From positions 434,001 through 498,000 of the forward strand of contig NZ_VOEJ01000003.1 of assembly GCF_007846085.1 (NCBI RefSeq): a DNA stretch of 64,000 nucleotides, given 5' to 3'. The notes beneath the pieces were generated by a model, which saw only the letters and a list, made by a program, of their open reading frames with translations, was not told where the DNA came from and made no database searches. This document shows, piece by piece, positions 17,076 to 26,353 of the stretch. This DNA is from Mucilaginibacter pallidiroseus. Its GTDB lineage: Bacteria; Bacteroidota; Bacteroidia; Sphingobacteriales; Sphingobacteriaceae. A program made the position numbers and the translations under genes. Position 1 is the stretch's first letter, and every line of letters starts with the position of its first letter.

Positions 17076-17462
17076 TTAATTCTGTCTTAGTTTGGCAGCC
17101 ATGCTCAGCGTTGTGTGTGGTACAGCCATCAGCCTTTCTTTAGCTATCAGGTTACCGGTTTCGCGGCAAATACCATAAGTTTTATTACCTATGCGCATAA
17201 GTGCAAGCTCCAACTGGTCAATAAACTTACGTTGACGTGCAGCTAACTGGTTTACAGATTCGCGCTCAAGCGTTGCAGCTCCGTCTTCAAGTGTCTGGTG
17301 CGCTACACCTGTATCATCGGTCCCATTGGTGTTTGATACATTTAATGCAGATGCAAGCGTAAACAATTCTTCCTTAGCTACAGCGATCTTTTTAAGGATT
17401 AGGTCTTTAAATTCTTCCAGTTCCTGCTCAGAGTACCTGGTTTTCTTAAGTTCTTCGTTCAT
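17076..17462 (-). CDS. TraR/DksA-family protein with degenerate zinc finger
   Basis: 128 residues from MNEELKKTRYSEQELEEF; a 27-residue upstream extension is open but lacks family character. DksA/TraR proteins enter the RNA polymerase secondary channel and modulate initiation. The long coiled-coil N-terminal half is followed by the IGNKTYGICRETGNLIAKERL finger region. Of the four zinc cysteines of the canonical C4 finger only one remains here, a variant common in Bacteroidota, so the finger probably folds without zinc. The acidic tip residues of DksA cannot be assigned with confidence. Confidence 0.85.
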   Translation of the reverse strand: MNEELKKTRYSEQELEEFKDLILKKIAVAKEELFTLASALNVSNTNGTDDTGVAHQTLEDGAATLERESVNQLAARQRKFIDQLELALMRIGNKTYGICRETGNLIAKERLMAVPHTTLSMAAKLRQN

Positions 17463-17668
17463 TATCTCAAATATAACAATTATATACCTGTTTATCAATG
17501 TGTAAACCTTATAGTTATACACATACGGGCTTGTTTTACACAATTTGCCTTGGGCTTTACAGCTTACACCTACAACTAAAAAAACCGAATTTTGTTTGCT
17601 TGAATGCGGAATTTGTATGCTTTAAACACTGTTAAACGCTACATTTGCTTATATACTAAACCATTACA

Positions 17669-18817
17669 ATGAAATATTATTTTGCTTTTATAGCGCTTGT
17701 GTTACTGGCAGCATGTAACACAAAAACATCACCATCATTACAACTCACTGTTAACGCGCCTGGCATTACCAATGGCCTGGTCATCATTAAACAATACAAT
17801 GAGGTGGTTGAAACGCAGCCTATAAAAAACGGGCAAATGAGTTTAAACAAAAGCTTGCCTGCACCTGCATATTACACCATAACCGTAATTGATAACAATA
17901 AGCCTGCTGACCAAAAGGCAACTTATGACGTTTACCTTGAACAGGCAGCTTATAAGGTTGATTTAAATACCCCAAGACTTACTACCTACCCCGAAATAAA
18001 AACATCTTCATCGACACAAAACCAATTATCGGGGTATTACAAAATGCTGGGCAATGCCACTGCTGTGCTTGATAAAAGTATCGACTCAGCTAAGGCTGTA
18101 TTGGCTACTCCAAAGGTGGCGACTATGCCTAAAAAAGAAAGGGCAATGCTATACACGCAAACCCAAAAGCTGCAAGAAGAACGCAGGAAGAAAGAACTTG
18201 AAACACTTAAAGCATACGTAACCAAAAACCCGCAGAACGAAATAGGCGCGCACATTATGGTGCAGCAGGCCTATTTTGAAAGCCCGGCCGCTTACAATGC
18301 AGTATTTGCGAAGCTTCCGCAGAACATAAGAGAAAGTGACGATGGTATTAAAATAAGCAACAAGCTAAACGCCATGCTGCACACGCTTGGTAGTTCACCG
18401 GCCCCTGCTTTGGTAGGCAATACTCCTGATGGTAAAGCATTTAACCGCAGCATGCTGAAAAATAAAGTTACGCTGATTGAGTTTTGGAAATCAAGCCACC
18501 AGGTAAGTGCTATTAACCATGCCAAAATGGTGAACGGTTTGATACTTACAGATGCAGATAAACCTAAATTTGGTATCCTGAGCGTCTCACTCGATACTGA
18601 TGCCGATGAATGGAAGAAGACCATTGATCAGGATCATTTAAGCTGGCTGCAGATCTCGGATCTTAAAGGAGATGCATCGCCAAATGTTACCAAATGGAAT
18701 ATAACCAAATTGCCTGCATACTTTTTGGTTGATTATAAATGGCGCATTATTAAAGCCGATGCCGATTTAATAGATGTTGATGGTGATGTGCACGAATACC
18801 TGCAAAAGCATCGCTAA
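17669..18817 (+). CDS. TlpA-like thioredoxin-fold lipoprotein lacking the CXXC motif
   Basis: A 382-residue lipoprotein (lipobox LLAAC, Cys16). Residues about 20-130 resemble the DUF4369 domain found at the front of Bacteroidota TlpA-type disulfide reductases, followed by a Lys/Glu-rich helical linker and a C-terminal thioredoxin fold (about 245-375). In that fold the usual FWASWCGPC site reads FWKSSHQVS (near 272-280), so both redox cysteines are lost. The cis-proline region TKLPAYFLVD is kept. It may bind rather than reduce a partner. Its end overlaps the convergent pdeM by four bases. Confidence 0.82.
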   Translation: MKYYFAFIALVLLAACNTKTSPSLQLTVNAPGITNGLVIIKQYNEVVETQPIKNGQMSLNKSLPAPAYYTITVIDNNKPADQKATYDVYLEQAAYKVDLNTPRLTTYPEIKTSSSTQNQLSGYYKMLGNATAVLDKSIDSAKAVLATPKVATMPKKERAMLYTQTQKLQEERRKKELETLKAYVTKNPQNEIGAHIMVQQAYFESPAAYNAVFAKLPQNIRESDDGIKISNKLNAMLHTLGSSPAPALVGNTPDGKAFNRSMLKNKVTLIEFWKSSHQVSAINHAKMVNGLILTDADKPKFGILSVSLDTDADEWKKTIDQDHLSWLQISDLKGDASPNVTKWNITKLPAYFLVDYKWRIIKADADLIDVDGDVHEYLQKHR

Positions 18818-19479
18818 GCTATTGCAATAACCCTGTCTTTAAGTACGCCAAATACATGATCAGTTTTGCGGCTTACTATGGCTACCCGCCCTGTAAATCT
18901 TCCGAATGATGGCAGTATAGCCTGATTTTGTGCAAACGCAAAGCAGGGCAGCGTAATGCTTTGCCTGCCCCGCCCCACCATGTGCACACCAGGGTGTATA
19001 TGGCCGCATAAAACGTAGCCTTCGGCATGTGCCTGGGTGGTATCTGCAAGCGGGTGGTGCAGCATTACAAAAGGGCCCATCACCAGCTTTTTATAAAGTA
19101 TTACACCTAACGTGGTGTAATGCTCATCAGCAATAATGTCATGGTTGCCTTTTATCAGAATAATTTCAAGCTGCGGAAACTGGCTGCGCCAAAGCACAAA
19201 CCAATCCCAGTCATTATTCATATCGCTATGGAAAAGGTCGCCCAGAAAAATAAGCTTCTCCGGCTTATGCTCATAAACCAGGTCAGACAGCATGGCCAGA
19301 TCATCTTGCTCCATGTTACGCGGAATGGCTATGCCCGCCTTCCGGAAATGCCCAACCTTGCCAAAATGTACGTCGGTTAAAATTAAAGCATTTTGCTGAT
19401 GCCAGTAAATGGCCTTTTGTGGTAATAGTAAAAGATCCTGATCTAAGAAATTAAAAGGGGTGCCCGCACTCATCGTCAT
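18814..19479 (-). CDS. pdeM: Ligase-associated DNA damage response endonuclease PdeM
   Basis: A 221-residue metallophosphoesterase. The metal-binding motifs are DVHFGK, GDLFHSD, KGNHD, HHP and GHIHPG in the usual order. PdeM belongs to a conserved bacterial repair set with a DEXH helicase, an MBL exonuclease and an ATP-dependent ligase. The partner helicase is encoded directly upstream on the same strand, 46 bases away, supporting the name. The ligase and exonuclease are not in this window. Confidence 0.9.
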   Translation of the reverse strand: MTMSAGTPFNFLDQDLLLLPQKAIYWHQQNALILTDVHFGKVGHFRKAGIAIPRNMEQDDLAMLSDLVYEHKPEKLIFLGDLFHSDMNNDWDWFVLWRSQFPQLEIILIKGNHDIIADEHYTTLGVILYKKLVMGPFVMLHHPLADTTQAHAEGYVLCGHIHPGVHMVGRGRQSITLPCFAFAQNQAILPSFGRFTGRVAIVSRKTDHVFGVLKDRVIAIA

Positions 19480-19525
19480 ACAATTACAAAGGTAACAGTT
19501 TTGTTTTTATGGGCACACCACAGTG

Positions 19526-22171
19526 CTAAAACCCTTTTTTGCGGGTTATACCCGGCTTGCGTTTACTGCTTCTTTTTTCGGCCGGTAAATTGTCGTCATC
19601 AACGCTGTAGTTTCTGGCCATGCGGGCTATGCGCTCTTCCATGGTTTCGGTTGTGAGGCGTTCGCGGCCGAGGCTGTCAACCATTATTGGGAAGGCAAAA
19701 GGCGTAGGGCGCTCAATAGTTTTTAAAACAATGCTTTGCGTTTGTATGCGCTGAAGGGCCATCCGCAACCTGAATTCTTCTAACTGAAAAGCGAGGGCCT
19801 CATTATAAGCCTGCCTCACCAGCAGGTTATCCGGTTCATACTCGTTAAATACCTCGAACAATAATGAGGTTGATGCCTGCAAGTGCTTGTTTTTAACCTG
19901 TGCTCCAGGGTAGCCTGTAAACACCAAACCGCCAATATGCGCAATATCCCTGAAACGTCTGCGTGCCATTTCATTGGCGTTGAGGCTGCTTTGGATATCG
20001 GCTATCAGGTTATCGATGGAGAAAAAGGCAACATCTTCCAGCGCTTCTTCAATAGGTATATCTTCGTCGGCCAGCAGCTCAAAGCCATAATCATTCATGG
20101 CGATTGAAAAGCTTGCCGGCTTTATTTTTGCAATACGGTACGCCAGTAGCGACGCCATCCCCTCGTGAACCAACCTGCCCTCGAAAGGGTAAAAAAGCAG
20201 ATGATGACCTTCTTTTGATTTAAATGATTCAATCAAAAACTCATGGCTCTGTGGCAGGTGCGATAGCTTTGCCTGCAAATCAAACAACGGTTTTAGGGAT
20301 TTTACTTCGATATCCCGCTCTATGCCATGCGCTACCTCATCAAGCTTTTCCCTGAACACTGCCGATAGCTGCGACGACAGCGGCATGCGCCCGCCGGCCC
20401 AGCTTGGAATAAGTCCTTTGGTAGCCTTTGATTTTTTAACGTAGGCCGTCATGTCTTTTATTTTCACAAACTCGAGGCTGCGGCCGGCAAACCAAAAGGT
20501 ATTACCAGGTTTAAGCTTGCTGATAAAACCTTCTTCAAGCGTGCCCAGGCTGCCCCCGCTAAGCCAACTCACACGGATGCTCAGTTCGCTTGTTATGGTG
20601 CCAATGCTCAACCTGTGGCGCATGGCCACCCGTCGGTTGTTTACTTTAAAAACGCCGTTCTCCAATTCAACCTTTAAAAACTCGTCGTATTGGGCAAGGG
20701 TTTTGCCGCCGCTCACTATAAAATCGAGTAGTTGGTTGTATTCTTCGCGACGCAAATCGGCAAAGGCAAAAGTTGATTTAATTTCCTTAAATAACTCGTC
20801 GGCCGTAAACCCGTCAGACACAGCCAGCGTAACCATGTACTGTATAAGCACATCAAAGGTAAGCAACATAGGGTCGCGGCTTTCAAAGATGCCGTTTTGT
20901 ATGGCCTGCTTAAGCGCGGCACCTTCTAAAAGTTCCAGTGAGTGTGTAGGTACATAGTATGCCTTTGATATAGCACCTGGATGGTGCCCGCTACGCCCCG
21001 CACGCTGCATAAAACGCGCTACTCCTTTTGGGCTGCCCACCTGTACAACGGTATCAACCGGGCGAAAATCTACACCAAGATCCAGGCTTGAGGTACAAAC
21101 CACTACCTTGAGCGCTTCGGCATGCAGGGCAGCTTCTACCCAGTTACGTAGCTCATTATCAAGCGAGCCATGGTGCATAGCCATGATGCCTGCATATTCG
21201 GGGTAATTATCAATAATGGCGTGGTACCAGATCTCGGCCTGCGACCGCGTGTTGGTAAATATAAGCGTTGTTTTACTCTTGGCTACCAGTTCCATAACCT
21301 GCGGCAGCAGTTTTACTCCGATGTGCCCTGCCCATGAATAGCTTTCAATGTTAGGTGGAATTACCGACTCAATCTCAAGCCGCTTTTGGATATTGGCCCT
21401 AACCATTTTGATCTGCTCAGGCGGGAAATCATTGCCTAATAATACTTCAGCCGCCTGCTCCAGATTGCCAATGGTAGCACTGATGCCCCAAATGCGCAGA
21501 CGGTTGTTTGCAATCTGCAGTTGGTTTGCTGGAATTAATTCAGCTGCTTTTTTATTTTTGACCTTTGGTTTTTGGCTTTCGGTATCTAACTGCTCACTGC
21601 TTTCTGATAACTGCAAACGCGAGAGTACTTTAAGTTTACTCAGTCCTAATTCAACCTGTACGCCGCGTTTGGTGCCAAGCAACTCGTGCCATTCATCGCA
21701 AACAACTACCTGCAGGTTTTTAAATACTTTAGGATATTCCTTTTGGGCCAGCATAAGGTGCAGGCTCTCGGGAGTAGTAAGTAAAACTTCAGGGAGCTTC
21801 CGCTTAAGTGCGGCCTTTTCGGCGGCAGATGTATCCCCCGTACGGGTCATTACGCGCCATGGCAGGCCCAATTCGTCGCAGGCTTCCTGCATGGCCTTGC
21901 GTATATCATTTGTAAGCGCCCGTAGCGGGGTTATCCATAGCATAAGCAGACCGTTATTTTGCCTGGACAAATAAGTGTCGGGATAGCGATTTATATAGTC
22001 GGCTAGGAAAGGAAGAAACAGGGCATAAGTTTTTCCACTGCCTGTAGGGGCATTTAATAAACCCGAGTAGCCAGCCAGGTAGGTTGCTTCCATTTCCTTT
22101 TGAAAGGGAAACTGTTTCCACTGCTTACGCTTGTACCATTCCTGTATAACTTTCGGCCCTTTATTATTCAT
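19526..22171 (-). CDS. Ligase-associated DNA damage response DEXH helicase (Lhr-like)
   Basis: An 881-residue superfamily 2 helicase. Walker A is APTGSGKT (near 41-48), the DEXH box is DEWH, and motif VI is QRAGRSGH. After the RecA-like domains come a winged helix and an Lhr-specific C-terminal region, with a DUF4942-like charged tail (RSSKRKPG). This is the helicase subunit of the ligase-associated repair system; it unwinds RNA/DNA or damaged ends in a 3'-5' sense in homologues. It is followed by pdeM in a two-gene operon. Confidence 0.92.
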   Translation of the reverse strand: MNNKGPKVIQEWYKRKQWKQFPFQKEMEATYLAGYSGLLNAPTGSGKTYALFLPFLADYINRYPDTYLSRQNNGLLMLWITPLRALTNDIRKAMQEACDELGLPWRVMTRTGDTSAAEKAALKRKLPEVLLTTPESLHLMLAQKEYPKVFKNLQVVVCDEWHELLGTKRGVQVELGLSKLKVLSRLQLSESSEQLDTESQKPKVKNKKAAELIPANQLQIANNRLRIWGISATIGNLEQAAEVLLGNDFPPEQIKMVRANIQKRLEIESVIPPNIESYSWAGHIGVKLLPQVMELVAKSKTTLIFTNTRSQAEIWYHAIIDNYPEYAGIMAMHHGSLDNELRNWVEAALHAEALKVVVCTSSLDLGVDFRPVDTVVQVGSPKGVARFMQRAGRSGHHPGAISKAYYVPTHSLELLEGAALKQAIQNGIFESRDPMLLTFDVLIQYMVTLAVSDGFTADELFKEIKSTFAFADLRREEYNQLLDFIVSGGKTLAQYDEFLKVELENGVFKVNNRRVAMRHRLSIGTITSELSIRVSWLSGGSLGTLEEGFISKLKPGNTFWFAGRSLEFVKIKDMTAYVKKSKATKGLIPSWAGGRMPLSSQLSAVFREKLDEVAHGIERDIEVKSLKPLFDLQAKLSHLPQSHEFLIESFKSKEGHHLLFYPFEGRLVHEGMASLLAYRIAKIKPASFSIAMNDYGFELLADEDIPIEEALEDVAFFSIDNLIADIQSSLNANEMARRRFRDIAHIGGLVFTGYPGAQVKNKHLQASTSLLFEVFNEYEPDNLLVRQAYNEALAFQLEEFRLRMALQRIQTQSIVLKTIERPTPFAFPIMVDSLGRERLTTETMEERIARMARNYSVDDDNLPAEKRSSKRKPGITRKKGF

Positions 22172-22242
22172 TTATCTGCTAACAATATAACCTGTTCGCG
22201 GTTATAATCAATCAACCGCTAATGTTATAAATTGTTATATAA

Positions 22243-22905
22243 ATGAATAAAGCTAAATATTTGATTGTACTGGCACTGGCACTATCTGCCATGGCCTGCA
22301 AAAAGCGAAAAGCGATAAACTTTAACGTACAACATGTTGACAGTGCCATTAAAGCCGACAGCCTGAAAGCCCTTGGTAAAACAGATACGTCAGAAATGCC
22401 CGGAGATGCCAAAATACCGCTTGCCCAGCTAATTGTACCGGGATCAAGCCTCGGGCAATCAACCATAAATGAATCATCAGAGAATATTTATAAGCGACTT
22501 GGTAAGCCAGACGCCGGAGATGCCGCTATGGGCAAAAGCACTGCGATATGGTATGCCGATCATGATACCACCAAATACGCTACGCAAATGTACTTCTCGC
22601 GCGATATGGGTAACGATGATGCAGCACGGTTAAAGCACGTACGTGTAACATCGCCTGCGTTTAAAATAAACAACTCACTGTACGTTGGCCAGCCGCTTAA
22701 GCCGGCCATGGAAAAATACAATCTTGTAAAGGTTGGTACATTTGGCCATCGTGGCAATGTGTATACCCTTTATGACGATAAAAAAGCGGGTGTAGCTTTT
22801 GATGTCGACGGTGCGGGGAATATTAGTGGTATTACTGTACATGAGCCGGGGCGTGATGTGAAGGCAACCTACCTGCCCTTTTTCAATAATCTTAAAGCCA
22901 TGTAA
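22243..22905 (+). CDS. Lipoprotein of unknown function with internal duplication
   Basis: 220 residues with lipobox LSAMAC (Cys19) and a basic KKRK directly after it. I do not recognise a named family. Two halves look related: each has a GxxLGQ/VGQPL segment followed by a helix and a strand containing an aromatic triplet (IYKRLGKPD...STAIWYA and MEKYNLVKV...NVYTLYDD). This looks like a pair of BamE/SmpA-like small domains, but that is a guess. It is monocistronic and ends at a bidirectional terminator. Confidence 0.7.
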   Translation: MNKAKYLIVLALALSAMACKKRKAINFNVQHVDSAIKADSLKALGKTDTSEMPGDAKIPLAQLIVPGSSLGQSTINESSENIYKRLGKPDAGDAAMGKSTAIWYADHDTTKYATQMYFSRDMGNDDAARLKHVRVTSPAFKINNSLYVGQPLKPAMEKYNLVKVGTFGHRGNVYTLYDDKKAGVAFDVDGAGNISGITVHEPGRDVKATYLPFFNNLKAM

Positions 22906-22908
22906 ATA

Positions 22909-22941
22909 AAATAAAGCGCCGATTGGCGCTTTATTTATTTT
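22909..22941. terminator. bidirectional terminator
   Basis: Perfect 12-bp stem AAATAAAGCGCC/GGCGCTTTATTT with the loop GATT, between the convergent lipoprotein and M16 protease genes. Confidence 0.85.
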
Positions 22942-22944
22942 TAG

Positions 22945-25827
22945 TTATTTGGTTGGTGTCGGGGCAGCCTTTTCAGGCATCAATATCAGCTTAATCAAGT
23001 TTTTACCACTCAGGTATTTTATCGCTGTTTCCTTGGTGCTTTGCGGCGTTACCTGCGACAGGTTTTGAACATAGTTTAATATGCGCTGCGGATCCTGTCC
23101 GTTTTGCGAAGCTGCTGTTAAATAAGCCGACCAAAATGCATTTTCTTTCAACTGCACCTGGGTTGAGCGTGCCTGCTCGGCAGCAAACTTTTGTATATCA
23201 ACAGCTGTTGCGCCGGTTTGCTTAAGCTTACTTATCTCATCCATAGTTGCAGCAACAAGCTTATCAACATTCTCCGGTGCACAGCTAAAGTAGATATTAA
23301 CGCTGTAGCGGGCCTCCGGTATTTTAGAGTAATTTATCCTAACTCCGGGTGCGTAAGTACTGCTCTCCTGTTCGCGCAGGCGCTCGGTAAGTTTTATGTT
23401 GAGCACTTCTTCAAGCGCATCCATCTGCAAATTGTTGGCCTCGTTGTAGTCGTACTCGCCGCTATACACAATTTGCACAGTACTTTTTTCGCCAACACCT
23501 TTGTTAACCGTTTTGTTGATAACCCCCGCCATTGGGTGTATACCCAAATTTTTGAAAGTTTCTTTTTTATTTGTTGACGGCAACGCTCCTAAATAAGCCT
23601 CAAGGAAAGGTTTTATTTCATCAACCGTAAAGTTACCGGTAAAAGTAAAGGTGTAGTTTGATGCATCAGCAAAGCGATCTTTGTAGAAACTGTAAGCCTT
23701 GTCAAGCGTAGCGGCATTCAGTCTCTCGGTAGTAGTAACCATAGCCCTGAAATTATTATTGTTCATTACCGCCGATACTGTGTCCTGAAATACGCTGCCC
23801 GGATCCAGACCGCGGGTGGCCAATAAAGAACGTGTTTGGTTGATATTACCCTTCCATACATCTGCATCTTTACGCGGTTGGGTAAAGTAAAGGTATATCA
23901 GCTGCATAGCAGTCTCAAAATCGCCCGGTGACGCGCTTGCGTTTATGCCCGATGCAAAATCGCTGATGTAAGGCGTTACATGTACGTTTTTATCGGCAAG
24001 GAGCTTATCAAGCTGCCCCTGGTTAATTTTACCAATGCCGCTGTTTACAATTATCGGGGCAGCCAGGTTGGCCGAGGTAAAGTCCTGATCGCTTGCCAGC
24101 GATGTGCCGCCAAAACTATAACCTGTTATCAGGATTTGGTTTTTTTTAAATTGAGTAGGCTTAAGTACTACTTTAACCCCATTACCAAGCGTTAACATAG
24201 TGGTGCCAATAGCATCATTATTTGTTTCGCTAACCACTTTCGTGCCTTCCGGCGCTTTTTCCATCAACGGCTCGCTGGTTACGTTATCTACATAGGCAGT
24301 AACATTCTTGCCTGCAGTGGCCAGCCAATCCATTACCGTTTTTTCGGCAGGTAGTTTTTCTTTCTCGCTGTCCGGGCCCTCAATAAGTACAACCCGGTTT
24401 TGGTCGGTTATCAGTTTTGCGGCAAGGGCGTTCATGTCTGCAACAGATACCTTGTTGATATTTTCTGCATAGAACTTGTACTCGTAATCGGCGCCGGGAG
24501 ATGCCTCACCAACTAAAAAGTGCCTTTGGTATTCACGCACAAAATTGGATGAGTTGGTTTTAAAGCGCTCGTAATAATTGTTTTGTACCTGTACCAAAGC
24601 TGCCTGTTTGGCTCTTTCCAGCTCGGTTAACGTAAAGCCGAACCTGCGGGCGCGTTCGGTCTCGCCTACTATGGTTTTAAAGGCATTTTCAAGATCACCC
24701 GGTTTTGCAATAACAACCGTTGTAAAAGCATCCTGCTTGCCTACAAAACTACCGTATGATGATTTTCCGTACAAAAACGGCGGCTCGGGCTTTTGGCGCA
24801 ACTCATTTAAACGTTCGCCTATCATGTAGTTGAGCAGGTTAATGCGCATTTGTGTCATAAACCCAGTGGTTGTTTTCACTACCGTTTGCGGGTGCTTAAC
24901 AACAATTTGCGCCATTGTATAAGGGAACTCCTTATCAGTAGCTATCTTCACAACAGTACCCGGTGCAGGCGGCACGTCATAATCAGCACGCGGTTTAGGC
25001 GCGGCCGGGTTTTGCAGCTTGCTAAAATTATCCTTTATCAACTGCTCAACCTGTTTTACATCAAAATCGCCAACGGCAATTACTGCCTGCAGGTTAGGGC
25101 GATACCAGTCTTGGTAAAAGCTTTTTATAGTAGCCGCATCAAAGTTTTTAATAACAGCTTCCTTGCCTATAGGCAGGCGCGAAGCATAGCGCGAGTTATT
25201 GAGTAATACAGGCAGTGTTTGCTGGCTAAGGCGTTCCTGGGCATTACGGCCACGCAGGCGCTCTTCTTCAAGCACTACACCACGCTCCTTGTCAATTTCG
25301 GCTTGGTCAAACGTTACGTAGCCTGCCCAGTTAGCCAAAATATTAAAGCCTTTTGCAAAAACGGCGGCGCTATCTGTTGGAACAGGCAGTTGGTAAACCG
25401 TTTCATCAAAAGATGTATAGGCATTTAAATCTGCCCCAAAACGTACGCCCGAGCGCTGAAGAAAGTTAACCAAAGCATTTTTAGGATAATCTTTAGTTCC
25501 ATTAAATGCCATATGCTCGGTAAAGTGAGCAAGACCTTGTTGGGCATCGGTTTCCAGCAATGATCCAACTTTATTTACCAGGTAGAGTTCGGCGCGGTTT
25601 TTTGGCTGCTCGTTATGGCGTATGTAATAAGTAAGCCCATTGGGTAGTTTACCAATCAGCACATCTTTGTCCATTGGCAATACAGTACCGGTAGTAACAG
25701 CCGCCTGTGCAGAAACAGGTTTTGATTTGGGTGATGGGGTAGGTTTCCGTTTTACCTGCGCAAATGCGCTTCCCGCCACGGTAAGCAATGCCAGGGCGGT
25801 TACAGAAATATTCCTGTTAAAGTTCAT
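22945..25827 (-). CDS. M16 family zinc metallopeptidase (insulinase-like)
   Basis: A 960-residue exported protease with a signal peptide (ending near AFAQ) and a low-complexity Lys/Pro/Ser linker. The inverted zinc motif HFTEH is at 101-105, and the third ligand lies in the downstream VVLEEER segment near 187-189. Two M16 catalytic/structural repeats follow (about 50-490 and 540-940); only the first carries the zinc site, as expected of a full-length pitrilysin-type chain. Such periplasmic peptidases degrade oligopeptides. It appears monocistronic. Confidence 0.93.
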   Translation of the reverse strand: MNFNRNISVTALALLTVAGSAFAQVKRKPTPSPKSKPVSAQAAVTTGTVLPMDKDVLIGKLPNGLTYYIRHNEQPKNRAELYLVNKVGSLLETDAQQGLAHFTEHMAFNGTKDYPKNALVNFLQRSGVRFGADLNAYTSFDETVYQLPVPTDSAAVFAKGFNILANWAGYVTFDQAEIDKERGVVLEEERLRGRNAQERLSQQTLPVLLNNSRYASRLPIGKEAVIKNFDAATIKSFYQDWYRPNLQAVIAVGDFDVKQVEQLIKDNFSKLQNPAAPKPRADYDVPPAPGTVVKIATDKEFPYTMAQIVVKHPQTVVKTTTGFMTQMRINLLNYMIGERLNELRQKPEPPFLYGKSSYGSFVGKQDAFTTVVIAKPGDLENAFKTIVGETERARRFGFTLTELERAKQAALVQVQNNYYERFKTNSSNFVREYQRHFLVGEASPGADYEYKFYAENINKVSVADMNALAAKLITDQNRVVLIEGPDSEKEKLPAEKTVMDWLATAGKNVTAYVDNVTSEPLMEKAPEGTKVVSETNNDAIGTTMLTLGNGVKVVLKPTQFKKNQILITGYSFGGTSLASDQDFTSANLAAPIIVNSGIGKINQGQLDKLLADKNVHVTPYISDFASGINASASPGDFETAMQLIYLYFTQPRKDADVWKGNINQTRSLLATRGLDPGSVFQDTVSAVMNNNNFRAMVTTTERLNAATLDKAYSFYKDRFADASNYTFTFTGNFTVDEIKPFLEAYLGALPSTNKKETFKNLGIHPMAGVINKTVNKGVGEKSTVQIVYSGEYDYNEANNLQMDALEEVLNIKLTERLREQESSTYAPGVRINYSKIPEARYSVNIYFSCAPENVDKLVAATMDEISKLKQTGATAVDIQKFAAEQARSTQVQLKENAFWSAYLTAASQNGQDPQRILNYVQNLSQVTPQSTKETAIKYLSGKNLIKLILMPEKAAPTPTK

Positions 25828-25887
25828 AAATTAATTAGGGTAAAATATAATCAATGCAATAAACGAATTTATTAGTTATAAATTACG

Positions 25888-26349
25888 TTATTGCTCTTTA
25901 AATGCATCCTGCATCATTTTCTCCAGTTCCGATTGGTGGCTTTGCACGGCCAGCTGGCCCATCTCTGCGCCCTTTTGCAGCAGTATGGGTTGCTTGCTGT
26001 TTAGTTTTTTGCCAAGCGGCGTGTTGTAGAAAGCGGTAAGGTCTTTAAGTTCTTTTTCGGTAAACTCTTTGGCATACAAAACGGCCATTTGATCTTTAAG
26101 CAACTCCCAGCTGATGTATTTTGCCATAAATGCGTTCATCACGGTAACAAATTTTGCGCGTTGTGCTTCCGGGATGCGGCCACTGGCCTGGTTAAGCATA
26201 GTGGCCATGTTTTGTTTGTAAAGCGTATCTGCACGGGCGGCTGTAAGTAAATCGTCGGCAGCTTTAAGATGCGAGGGGGTTATGTTTTGCGCCTTTACCG
26301 ATACACATAAAAACATAGCCGCCGCAGCAAAAAAGTATTTGAGCTTCAT
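25888..26349 (-). CDS. Exported DUF2059 protein
   Basis: 153 residues with signal peptide MKLKYFFAAAAMFLCVSVKAQ. The mature part is helical and matches DUF2059, with the core YAKEFTEKELKDLTAFYNTPLGKKL and a coiled C-terminal end. The role of DUF2059 is unknown; members are small periplasmic proteins. It follows the NagX-like gene by four bases and is probably in the same operon. Confidence 0.85.
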   Translation of the reverse strand: MKLKYFFAAAAMFLCVSVKAQNITPSHLKAADDLLTAARADTLYKQNMATMLNQASGRIPEAQRAKFVTVMNAFMAKYISWELLKDQMAVLYAKEFTEKELKDLTAFYNTPLGKKLNSKQPILLQKGAEMGQLAVQSHQSELEKMMQDAFKEQ

Positions 26350-26353
26350 AAAA

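Noticed and set aside
17463-17543. N-terminal extension of the TraR/DksA-like protein
   Set aside because: Aromatic and hydrophobic residues atypical for the family; the ATG at 17462 gives the normal length.
21348-21974. 208-residue forward frame within the helicase
   Set aside because: Antisense to the DEXH helicase; Ser/Cys/Arg-rich low-complexity sequence with no family.
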